The translations under genes were made by a program, and so were the position numbers. Below, piece after piece: positions 9,290 through 17,111 of a stretch of DNA of 18,588 nt (its first letter is position 1; each line of letters opens with the position of its first letter). This DNA is from Hemicentrotus pulcherrimus (lineage: Eukaryota; Echinodermata; Echinoidea; Camarodonta; Strongylocentrotidae): assembly GCA_003118195.1 (NCBI GenBank), contig BEXV01000522.1:61158-79745 (forward strand), in the 5' to 3' direction. The notes beneath the pieces were generated by a model, which was not told the origin of the DNA, made no database searches, and worked only from the letters and a program-made list of their open reading frames with translations.

Positions 9290-9603
9290 GTTATTATATG
9301 GTATATAAATCATGTATCATCTTTCTTGGAAATCTCCCAAAGAGATTTGGATTTGTAGAGGATCGAGTTATCAAATTGTGGACTCACTCTCTCTAAAAAA
9401 AAACACACACTGACGTCACTCCTCTGGAGAGTGAAAATGTAGTGAAAATAGAGTGAACATTCACTCTATTTTCTTCTTAGAGAGCACTCTAAAATCAATC
9501 GATGTTCACTCCTAAACAAGTGATCACTGACGTCACTCCCAAGAATGTGAAAATAGAGTGAAAAGTCACTCTTTTTTAGAGAGAGAGTATTGGGGGGGGG
9601 GGG
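9290..9603 (+). repeat. Duplicated segment, copy 1, ending in G12 next to an N
   Basis: The segment from GTTATTATATGG to the G-run is repeated almost base for base at 9605-9907. The copies differ by about ten substitutions and a few indels, the largest an 11-nt stretch around 9439-9449 present only in copy 1. The copies abut at the only ambiguous base of the window (9604), inside a G homopolymer. This is what an unmerged allelic overlap between two contigs would look like. A real tandem duplication cannot be excluded. Confidence 0.9.
9382..9588. mobile_element. Nested palindromic, MITE-like element (copy 1)
   Basis: The ends are inverted: CTCTCTCTAAAAAA at the left (about 9387-9400) against TTTTTTAGAGAGAG at the right (about 9572-9585). 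Inside lie a 30-nt near-perfect palindrome (9444-9473; 14-nt arms beginning GAAAATAGAG around CA) and a second one (9555-9572; AGAGTGA-AAAG-TCACTCT). Two direct copies of CACTGACGTCACTCC start at 9408 and 9525, each followed by a GTGAAAAT-type block, so the element looks built from two tandem modules. Each module carries a perfect TGACGTCA (9411-9418, 9528-9535). No transposase. Outside the ends, AAATTGTG on the left and CACAATTT beyond the G-run of copy 2 are also inverted, so the real termini may lie further out. Confidence 0.65.
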
Positions 9604-9604
9604 N
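9604..9604. other. Single ambiguous base (N) between duplicate segments
   Basis: The only N in the window, placed after a G12 run and directly before the second copy of the 0.3-kb segment. It most likely marks a contig join or a homopolymer that failed sequencing. Confidence 0.9.
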
Positions 9605-9907
9605 GTTATTATATGGTGTATAAATCACGTATCATCTTTCTTGGAAATCTCCCAAAGAGATTTGAATTTGTAGAGGATCGAGTTATCAAATTGTGGACTC
9701 ACTCTCTCTAAAAAAACAACACACTTACGTCACTCCTCTGGAGAGTGAAAATAGAGTAAACATTCACTCTTTTCTTCTTAGAGAGCACTCTAAAATCAAT
9801 TGATATTCACTCCTAAACAAGTGATCACTGACGTCACTCCCAAGAATGTGAAAATAGAGTGAAAAGTCACCCTTTTTTTTATAGAGAGAGTATGGTGGGG
9901 GGGGGGG
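9605..9907 (+). repeat. Duplicated segment, copy 2, ending in G11
   Basis: Near-identical to 9290-9603. It contains the same nested palindromic element (about 9697-9888). Here the first CRE-like site is changed to TTACGTCA, while the second TGACGTCA (9829-9836) is intact. The large central palindrome is degraded by a base change and a 2-nt deletion. The copy ends in G11 followed by CACAATTT, the inverted partner of AAATTGTG at the left edge of the element. Confidence 0.9.
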
Positions 9908-10031
9908 CACAATTTTTTAAATTTTAGATTTGGTTTTGCTGTTTAATTGAGGGAGCATGTTCATCTGCCAATGTCTTACTTTTGTATGTACATGTACATT
10001 GTACATTGTATGCAGGGCTCAACGTTAACAA

Positions 10032-10336
10032 GTGTCCAGGGGAGTGTTTCACAAAGACTAAGATCGCCTTTTAAGTTGGACTTAATTATGGCAGGCCATT
10101 CATGCCACTGGTTGCTCTCTCCATTGGTCTCTCAAATATGATCTTTAGATAATACTTTTTCCTTCAATAATGAACTATCAAAAAAGCTAAATTCTGAAGA
10201 TGTGTGATCATGATTTTTTACTTCCCTTGAGAAGCCATTTCCAGTAAATGGTGAGATCAAAGAGTGGCTAGAATGGCCTGCCATAGTTAAGTCCAACTTA
10301 AGATCTTAAATCTTTGTGAAACACTACCCTGGACAC
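10032..10336. mobile_element. 305-bp non-autonomous element with about 90-bp terminal inverted repeats
   Basis: The left arm (10032-10125), starting GTGTCCAGGGGAGTGTTTCA, is the reverse complement of the right arm (10247-10336), ending GAAACACTACCCTGGACAC. The outer 70 nt are about 90 percent identical with one 4-nt indel. Pairing continues more weakly inward through GCCACT and CTC.CCATT. The central loop (10126-10246) is AT-rich. There is no coding capacity, so it would be a MITE mobilised in trans or a fold-back element. I could not find a clean target-site duplication (flanks GTTAACAA and ATACAATT), so exact ends and superfamily are unassigned. The open frame at 9947-10141 overlapping the left arm is not a gene. 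Confidence 0.9.
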
Positions 10337-11190
10337 ATACAATTTTAATACATGAAGGTACACATACACCTGTACATGTAGGTGCCTAATATCTATAAAG
10401 TCTGGACTCCCAAAATTATAAAGTTTTCTACAAAGGGCTAATGCATATATATTGCACTGTCAGAGCTCATTTAATTTTACCAGAGCACTTTTTGAGCTTT
10501 CCAGAGTAAATCACTAGTCGCTCCTGTGTATGTCATGTAGACTAAAAATTCTTTAGCCCTATCCATAGTCCATACCATTTTTTTTTAGGGATATGGAAAT
10601 CTGCGAAGGAAGTGAAGTGTAAACCTAGTAGACGAGTAGCAGAGTAGTGCAGCATCAGATGTTGCTTTTCCTTCCATTTTCAATCAACAAGATCATCTAA
10701 CATACTATAATGTACCCTGACTCCTGTACAGTTTACTTGTACATGTACATGTATATGTACAGGTACTTCCAGATTTCTTTGTATTGACAAAGATTATGAT
10801 AAAAGTATCAACTCCACTTTGTCAAATTTGACCATTTAATAATAAAGGATTCATATTTCCATTAAAAGTATTAGTTGCATAATTTGTTGAATGATAAACC
10901 CTAAACACTATAGCATATAATTATGTACAGTTTAGTAAATGAATGACAATACAAGATGTCTTCCTTTAAAGGACATGAATCACAATATTCAATAATGTAC
11001 ATGTACTTACTTAAAACAAAATGTTTCCTTCTTTTCCCTTTCTATCTCTCCTTAATTTTAACATGTGTATGAATATGTTATGGGGTCATTTCTAACTAGC
11101 CTTTTTTGGTTTTTATTATCCTGCCACTGTTATTTACAAAAGTAATTTGTCATTGATTTGTATGCATTGTTTTTATAGTGGACAAAAAGT
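10337..11190. other. AT-rich spacer, no gene seen
   Basis: No gene seen. Holds a GTACATGTACATGTA cluster at about 10738-10752, an 8-nt inverted pair AGGGCTAA/TTAGCCCT (10436-10443 and 10552-10559), and otherwise ordinary AT-rich sequence. Confidence 0.6.
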
Positions 11191-11213
11191 GATTTGATTT
11201 GATTTGATTTGAT
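11191..11213 (+). repeat. (GATTT)n pentanucleotide microsatellite
   Basis: Four GATTT units followed by GAT. A simple repeat just upstream of the first copy of the structured module. Confidence 0.9.
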
Positions 11214-11268
11214 ATTTACATGTATATTAAATTTAGCAATTGAATCCCAAACTGATGTAGTCATACAC

Positions 11269-11360
11269 ATGTACAATATCGTCCCCTTACATCCTCCTTC
11301 CGGGCCCCCGTTATGATGCGAGTTAATCAGTCCTAATTAGGAGAACCGAGACAGGGGTTT
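11269..11360 (+). repeat. Structured module of about 90 bp, copy 1 (partner 12123-12206)
   Basis: Aligned with 12123-12206 it shares ATGTACAA, TTACA, CCTTCC, ATGA(T/C)GC(G/A)AGTTAAT, AATT, AGAAC and CAGGGG in order. It contains the perfect palindrome TCCTAATTAGGA (11331-11342), bracketed by GTT and AAC and by outer C-rich and G-rich ends that can also pair. It has no reading frame. It could be a short dispersed repeat or a structured RNA element. The matching order and the hairpin at the same site in both copies make chance unlikely. Confidence 0.65.
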
Positions 11361-11471
11361 ACAAAACTTCTTTTCCAAATGCATATTGTTCCACACTGGT
11401 ACATGTATACTGGAAGAGAGGCAACACATACTGTACAGGTACAGGTCTCAGATTCGTCTCCAAACGTTTAA

Positions 11472-12027
11472 AGGTACTCTGTCCCATTTGCAGGCCAAAA
11501 AAAAATGAAAAAGTTCAATTCCAATTGCATTTGAAAGATAATACTAATTTAGAACTTCCCTAAAAAAGGTGGGGCTGGAAAATGTCTTCAAGTGGGAAAA
11601 TAATGACTATTAGTGGTAAAATCGACTTTAGGGCTATACATGTAGAGCCCAAAAGTAGTAGTCTTGATTTTCAGACAATTGTACCGAATGGTCATACGTT
11701 TTATGCTGCGCAAAGATTCAATCAGTTTAATCTTGGTCATCACAAGAAGTGGGTTATTGATGTAGACAAATGCTCATGTACCCTTTACAACTCTTTTCAT
11801 GTATGTTATTACCAAAGAAGAAAAAAAGCCAGTCAGTCACTCAATAGTGTCTGACAGTGAAGTCTAGCAAGTAAACGGATTTCCTTGCATAATTTGCATA
11901 TGAGGACACTACTAACGTTTAAGTTTCACAGATAGGACATACAATGTACATGATATATTCATAATTCCTGCAAAGTTCTACAGCATTTGAGGTTGGCTGC
12001 GAAAGGGACATAGTACCACAGCTCCCT
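11472..12027. mobile_element. 556-bp TTAA-flanked element (piggyBac- or Kolobok-like, non-autonomous)
   Basis: TTAA sits immediately outside both ends (11468-11471 and 12028-12031). The left end after TTAA reads AGGTACTCTGTCCCATTTGC. The right end, reverse-complemented, reads AGGGAGCTGTGGTACTATGTCC and continues CTTTCGCAGCC. The inverted block GGTACT-TGTCCC-TT-GCAG is shared, and the left end appears to lack about nine bases (GGAGCTGTG) kept on the right. TTAA target duplications are the hallmark of piggyBac and Kolobok families. The interior has a 90-codon plus-strand frame (11582-11854) with no transposase motif, so the element is probably non-autonomous. Confidence 0.75.
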
Positions 12028-12122
12028 TTAACCTTTCTTCATGACATTGCCTTAATCACTCCCACATTAATTTGTTTGTGTTTTAATACACAATAGTTTG
12101 CTTCACTTAAGTTCTGAGTAAT

Positions 12123-12206
12123 ATGTACAAATCACCACTTTACACCCCCTTCCTGCGGAATGACGCAAGTTAATTCTTAAAAATTGAAAGAACGGGGGCA
12201 GGGGAA
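12123..12206 (+). repeat. Structured module of about 90 bp, copy 2 (partner 11269-11360)
   Basis: Second copy of the module, 854 bp downstream of copy 1 in the same orientation and just outside the TTAA element. At the place where copy 1 has TCCTAATTAGGA, this copy has TTCTT and AAGAA around an A-rich loop, so a hairpin is kept with different bases. The outer CCCCCTTCC and GGGGGCAGGGG ends can also pair. Confidence 0.65.
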
Positions 12207-12295
12207 ATGTGTGTCATGGAATGTCATTGGCCGATTTCCGAGTCTTACGAAATCCAGATTTACTGTACACTTACTACACTGTACATTTATTGGAG

Positions 12296-12823
12296 CCCCT
12301 TTCTCCTTCTCCTCCTTCTTATACTTCATCTTCTTCTCCTTTTTTCTTCTCCTCTTCTTTTCTTTAATAGATCTGTTCTTCTTTCATCATTCTTCTTCTT
12401 CCTCTTCCTCCTCCTCCTCCACCTCCTCCTCCTTCACCTCCTCCTCTTCCTCTTCTTTTCTTAGATCTTTTCTCCTTCTTCCTCCATTCTTCTTCTTCCT
12501 CTTCCTCCTCCTCATCCTCCTCCTCTTCTTTCTTAGATCTTTTCTTCTTATTATTTCATTCTTCTTCCTCTTCCTCTTCCTCTTCCTCCTCCTCCTCCTC
12601 CTCCTTCCCTTCTTCTTTCTTTGATCTTTTCTTCTTGCTTCATTCTTCTATTTCCTCCTCCTTTTCTTCTCATTTCTTGATATTTTCTTCTTGTTATTAT
12701 TATTTTCCTTCTGTTTTTCCTTCTCCTCCTTGACTTCCTCCTTCTGCTCCTTCTCTTCCTCCTTCTCTTTCTTCTTCTCTTCCTTCTTCTCTTCCTTCTT
12801 CTCTTCCTCCTTCTTCTTCCTCC
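12296..12823 (-). repeat. Long polypyrimidine (CTT/CTC)n tract with higher-order units
   Basis: About 530 nt of almost pure pyrimidine on the plus strand, that is polypurine on the minus strand, opposite in orientation to the tract at 880-1256. It is interrupted at intervals by a TTAGATCTTTT-like segment: AGATCT at 12369, 12463 and 12535, TGATCT at 12622 and TGATAT at 12679. Each is followed by TTCATTCTTC-like and CCTCTTCCTCC-like blocks, so it is a degenerate minisatellite with spacings of 94, 72, 87 and 57 bp. Ser/Phe/Leu and Arg/Lys/Glu open frames on the two strands are artefacts of composition. Confidence 0.9.
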
Positions 12824-13505
12824 GGTAATGAAGATACGGGGTGATACCACTAAAATGCAAAGTCTTGTGTTAGTTGGTTAGCAGTAGAACTGAGCTTATA
12901 GTCAATCATAGCAGTGCATGGGAGGCCCTTGTACATGTAGATACAATGAATCTGAATGTATCATGGTAAACATGTGAATTTTATTTGATTATAATATTGT
13001 TCAGGTGTCATACATGTACATCTTATTGATTAGTCTGCCTGTCAGTCGTGTTGTTATAGATTCATAGTAACAAGTAAACCATTCTTATGTATAAACAGCG
13101 CATTTACATGTACATGTAACTCAATATGAGAGGCGTTGACAGTTGACATAAATGTACATTGTAAAGTCACTGTTTGGTATGGCAGGATAACCAAGGAAAC
13201 TTTTTTTATAGAAAAAATAAAAATGAATTACCTTTAGAGAATGAAATTAATTTTATGAGAATTACAATTAATTAGTTCCAGATGAGATTTCCCCCCACAC
13301 ACTTCATATTAAGAAGAGTTGTCTGTTTTCTTAGTGCAATATGAAACATCTGATTGTTTCCTAAAGGACTAAGTACTGTATACGCTGAAGCAGTGCTTCA
13401 TAACTGTGTACAGTGCAACTCTGTGCTGAATATTACAAGTACAGTTTGTAGTACAATAGTCGGAAGGTTACAAGATGAACACTCGACTTTTGCTTGAAAA
13501 ATCAA
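12824..13505. other. Spacer, possible 3' UTR of the downstream minus-strand exon candidate
   Basis: No gene seen. If 13506-13721 is a terminal exon, its 3' UTR would lie here. On the minus strand the first clear AATAAA is at 12980-12985, about 520 nt past the stop. The remainder is AT-rich with TACATGTA words near 13013 and 13107. Confidence 0.35.
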
Positions 13506-13721
13506 TCACTCATTCACACAGATATGATAACTGCCCTCTTGAGCTTCAGATGTTATAGTTTTTGGCAGGGTGTCATTTTCATACTGCATGGACTTGTACA
13601 CTGTCGTCCTGTTAACATGATACTTTCTTTCCTTATAATACATGTAGCTGAATCTGACTGAGAACCTTTTTGTGGCAATTTTAGGGAGAAGCATGACTCC
13701 CTTCTTTTTCTTCATGATCAC
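13506..13721 (-). CDS. Candidate terminal exon of an unidentified protein
   Basis: The minus strand shows a good 3' splice acceptor, TCTTTTTATTGCAG, directly before 13721. An open frame of 71 codons then runs to TGA, phase 0 if the intron ends there. Base composition is less AT-rich than the flanks and codon use is mixed rather than composition-driven. The peptide begins with a basic stretch (VIMKKKKG), then MLLPKIATKRF and a Tyr/Lys-rich middle. It carries VYKSM (a YxxM, PI3K-type motif) and QYEND (a YxN, Grb2-type motif) five residues apart, and NRT and NDT sequons. A basic start followed by tyrosine motifs would suit the cytoplasmic tail of a receptor whose membrane segment is in an upstream exon, at higher coordinates. 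That is inference; I recognise no family and see no partner exon. A chance open frame remains possible. Confidence 0.35.
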   Translation of the reverse strand: MIMKKKKGVMLLPKIATKRFSVRFSYMYYKERKYHVNRTTVYKSMQYENDTLPKTITSEAQEGSYHICVNE

Positions 13722-13893
13722 CTGCAATAAAAAGATTTGGTGATTGCACAGGGCTTCTGCTGCTTTTGTGTTTATGTCTACATTTTAACAAAGGGCCAAG
13801 GAGTGCCCAGTCTGAGGCCCATTTTGGTGATCAAACATTTTAATTTTTAGAGTGTACCACTACATACTGGTAGTACTTAAAATAATGATATTA
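13722..13893. other. Short spacer between exon candidate and CAT array
   Basis: The minus-strand polypyrimidine stretch of the putative acceptor lies at its left edge. Otherwise nothing recognisable. TACTGGTA occurs at 13865-13872. Confidence 0.5.
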
Positions 13894-13983
13894 ATCATCA
13901 TCATCAACATCATCATCATCATCATCATCATCATCATTATCATCATCATCATCACCATAAACATTATAGTCCTCATCATCATA
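13894..13983 (+). repeat. (ATC/CAT)n trinucleotide microsatellite
   Basis: A nearly pure CAT array with a few AAC, TAT and ACC interruptions. The Ile-rich frame across it (13852-14076) is an artefact. Confidence 0.95.
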
Positions 13984-15712
13984 GTCGACACCACTATGAA
14001 TATGGATTATGAATTCTTATTATTCCGTGGACCTGAATGTACTAAATGGCAGCGTTATAGCGGTCATAATTTATAAAAGCATGCATTCAGTATGATCGAC
14101 AAGTAAACACAAATTATCTTGCATCAATGATTAGACTGTACAATACATGTGCGACTGGAAATCAATGATCTCAGAGTAGAAGCATTGTTTGTTGGGATAA
14201 GTGAGTGCTGTTTTCATTTTTCTGGATTTGAGGGATAAATAATGAGGAAGCCGTGAAGATGATTTTAGGGTAAATATTTGTACAGGAATAATTCCTGGAT
14301 GGGAGGTTGGCGATGATGAGTCATCCCTAAAGATGAACATGGAGCATCTGTAGAAGGAATAGTAGTCTGCAATCAGAGACTCTATTGAGATAATGAACTA
14401 CATTAAATTTGAGAGACTTGAACCAAGCCTTTAAGACTATACCGTAAATGTATTTCATATTTGACTAGTCTGTGTAGTTCAGATCGTGTGTTACTTGCAT
14501 TAACACTGACCTGTGGGGTTTGTGCCTGCAAGTAAGGGGGAACTGCAGGGAGAGAATATTGAAAGCAGATGTCTGCTACAGTGTGGTTTAAAAAAAAAAC
14601 ATGAGCTGCAACTGATACTACGAGGTCTGAACTATCTCCACTAAGACTACACTCATTAGAGATTTGGCAGTGCCTGATTTCAAATTTGTATAGGCTTGAC
14701 TCAAGTCACTGAAGTTTGTTGTAAGTGTCAAAACGAGTCTGTGCTCACAGACTAGACATGATCTTTTAGGATGAAGTCCACGGTCAAAGATGGTGATATA
14801 TACATGTAGATGCAAGATCGAGAGAGGAGAAGATGGAGAATGGAACATAGAGAATGTTCTTAACGACAGGCAGGTTGGCAAATTAACTGAAATTGCTAGA
14901 GATGTGATTTTAAGTCAACCTATTGCTTTTCATTAAAGCTCAGTGATTGGCAGATGTGCTGCATGCAAAGGTTCACTTTGTTATTAACAGAGGCTCAAGG
15001 TGGCTTATGAAAGAAATTTAGTTTGAAAGACATTTAGGTCTTTTTTAGGAGACTATTTTTTAAAGTTGAGACTGTATGCACCCTAACCATGGACATACTT
15101 CTGCCTTCTAAAAAAAAAAAATCAAGTTACATGGATCCATATGCACACATATTATAAAACAAATGAACAAATGATGCACTTTCTCAATTGTTCATTATAT
15201 GAGCTATCAGCTCTTGATGAGGTTGAGTGCACCTACATGTACATGTACATGTACATCAAACTCATCATAAACACACCCATGTCAGTATGTACATGTATAC
15301 ATGTACATGTATGTATTATGAACTAAAAGCATCAATTACTATGTCCATTGTTTTGAAGTATTCAAGATATTTCATTGATAATAATGAGTTTTTTGGAAGA
15401 AACTCTTCAACTTCTAGTCATGTACTTCAAATATGAGATCATTTCATGAGCAATCATTTTTAAATGGGACAAACATGTATATTGGTCTACTCATGACAAC
15501 TTCTGCGGTACTCTCCGCTTAGCAATGAAAAGAGTAGAAAGTTTATTTGTAATTTTTCCTTCACCAGAACTCTGCCTTCTCTTTCACATTTCAATATGCA
15601 CATAATATCGTAGATGTGTAAAATATGAAATGATTTAACACATTTTCTGTCATGCATATTTATTAAAATTCACAACATACTCTACAATTAGGTCATGAAT
15701 CATGAGTTGAGA
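13984..15712. other. AT-rich spacer, no gene seen
   Basis: Several open frames (minus 14131-14340, minus 14618-14881, plus 15141-15326 and 15227-15436) lack domains, splice context or unusual composition. TACATGTA clusters lie at 15234-15256 and 15287-15314. Confidence 0.55.
15234..15314. repeat. Paired TACATGTA clusters
   Basis: Two clusters of tandem TACATG/GTACAT (15234-15256 and 15287-15314) separated by about 30 nt. The His/Val/Met-rich translations across them are composition artefacts. Confidence 0.85.
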
Positions 15713-15786
15713 GAAGAAGAGAACAAGAGAGAGAGAGAGAGAGAGATAGAGAGAGAGAGAAAGAAAGAAAGAGAGAGAGAAAAAAG
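15713..15786 (+). repeat. (GA)n with (GAAA)n microsatellite
   Basis: Alternating GA interrupted once by GATA, with a GAAA/AAAG block near 15761-15772. A third purine-strand tract of the window, shorter than the other two. Confidence 0.95.
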
Positions 15787-15999
15787 GAATGATATTACAG
15801 TGTTACTAATAATAAAACACAGCTTTTAATGTGAAACTGGACTAATTTTTAGTAGTAAAGCATTTGAGAAAACAATAGTCTAGAAAATCACAATGAAAGC
15901 AAAAACAATAGCTGGTCACCCCTCTGCAAATAATGGAATGACCTGGTATTCTTTTCACTGATTAGACCTACTGCCTGAGTACTGAAATTTGTTGTCATT
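15787..15999. other. AT-rich spacer, no gene seen
   Basis: Nothing recognisable on either strand. Confidence 0.6.
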
Positions 16000-16274
16000 T
16001 TCCACCACACATTGTGTGTATTTTCCCTGGAGCGAACAGCTGTGTATGACAGAGAGTGTGTGTGGACTGTGGACTAAGCATTATTCATCAGGGGGTTCGC
16101 ATCTTTCCGAGTGAGTTGTTTAGCTCGGCCATCTGAAGGCTGGTACAAAGAATATTCCTCCTGCTTTACTTCATCTCTCTCCTCTATCTTCCTTTGGAGG
16201 AGGACTGCATCTAAAGCTGATACTACCGGGGTGAAGTCTGAGGGTAGAAAACGGTAGGTTCATAGTACGTGGAG

Positions 16275-16296
16275 GTGTGTGTGTGTGTGTGTGTGT
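16275..16296 (+). repeat. (GT)11 dinucleotide microsatellite
   Basis: Eleven uninterrupted GT units. Confidence 0.97.
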
Positions 16297-16309
16297 TTCA
16301 TATTTCATC

Positions 16310-16334
16310 AAGCCCAGCTAGCGTTAGCGGGCTT
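16310..16334. repeat. Compact GC-rich hairpin
   Basis: AAGCCC pairs with GGGCTT, and inside it GCTA pairs with TAGC around a GCGT loop, with a single bulged A. The ten-pair stem is followed by TTTT. It resembles a bacterial terminator in shape, but in this context it is simply a stable inverted repeat. Confidence 0.6.
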
Positions 16335-16556
16335 TTGCGTGTATGTTTTGGGAAGAGAGAGCAAGATATGTGGCATATTTGTGATGCTTCACCCGCAAGG
16401 CTTGACTGGCATGCCTTACTACACTGCGAGCTAGCTGGCTCAACCAGGGTCATTTGCATGTCTACGCTTCAGCTACCAGCGAGCCGAGTGATGCATGCAC
16501 TACAAACGCCAGTCACAGAAATCAGTTAAGACAAGGCTACATATCTTGAAGGCTAT

Positions 16557-17108
16557 TTAGGAACTACCCATGAAGCGCAGCCGCATCTTTCCTTGGAAAT
16601 GCACAATATTCCTTCCGCTTCTTCCATCACAGCATTGCCGTTGCAAGCATTGAGCATTTTTCTCCCTTGACTTGTCTCCGTGAATGGATTGGAATTGTGA
16701 TGTGTAGCGAGCGAGCATCTTGGAACGCATCTTTTTACAAGAACCGGTAGACAGAAGATAATAACGGTGCACAAATTGAGCTGGATGCTCTTTTGCCATC
16801 CATCATCGCATTATCAACTTCATCAACAGAGGTTTGCCAATAGGAACCATCTTTCCACCTCCGCATTTTGTCATGACCTCCCACAAGTTTTCGTGATTAT
16901 TAATGTAGTCCTGACAGGCTATAGCAGCTACGAGTGAATGTACAGCTTTGCAGAACCATGTACATGTATCTACTGAGAGACCTTTGTTGACAAGATAAGC
17001 GTAAATTTTCCTCACCGTTGAGTTTCCAAACCTCTGACACTTCGGATTACTCATTGCTTTAGAAAACCTAGTCGGTGGAGAAAATTGTTTAGTGCTCAAT
17101 AAAGACTG
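16557..17108 (-). other. Long minus-strand frame with one internal stop: possible decayed coding region
   Basis: Read on the minus strand in a single frame from about 17108 to 16557 there are roughly 180 codons interrupted once, by TGA at 16803-16805. The upper part (about 100 codons) includes FGNSTVRKIYAYLVNKGLSV and ENLWEVMTKCGG. The lower part (about 80 codons) is Lys/Arg/Gln/Cys-rich, with HPAQFVHRYYLLSTG near its start. The sequence is less AT-rich than its flanks, which lengthens frames by chance. There is no ATG at the upper edge; a CATTGCAG acceptor-like end lies there, without a pyrimidine tract. I recognise no family. It could be a pseudogene, two exons, or chance. Confidence 0.25.
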
Positions 17109-17111
17109 CAA

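Larger units (their letters stand above)
16000..16556. other. Higher-GC region with possible first-exon or promoter character
   Basis: G+C and CpG rise clearly compared with neighbouring sequence. A splice donor-like ACG-GTAGGT lies at about 16253-16261. The region also has (GT)11 at 16275-16296, a compact hairpin at 16310-16334, an octamer ATTTGCAT at 16452-16459, and CpG-containing sequence around 16090-16135. An 86-codon plus-strand frame (16269-16529) has no recognisable domain. The region could be the 5' end of a transcript on either strand, but no TATA box or clear initiator is visible. Confidence 0.3.

Noticed and set aside
10436..10559. Small element with AGGGCTAA/TTAGCCCT ends
   Set aside because: Only 8 nt of inverted match, with no extension and no target duplication; chance is likely in an AT-rich region.
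11582..11854. 90-codon frame inside the TTAA element as a transposase fragment
   Set aside because: No catalytic or DNA-binding motif of piggyBac or Kolobok transposases is recognisable, and the frame is short.
12184..12860. Open frames up to 146 codons across the CTT/CTC tract
   Set aside because: Same artefact of low-complexity sequence; hydrophobic runs here do not represent real membrane segments.
13894..13983. CRISPR-like regular repeats
   Set aside because: Simple CAT microsatellite without spacers; the genome is animal.
16090..16120. tRNA-like T-loop word GGGGGTTCGCATC
   Set aside because: No matching anticodon or acceptor stems and no A-box at the proper distance.
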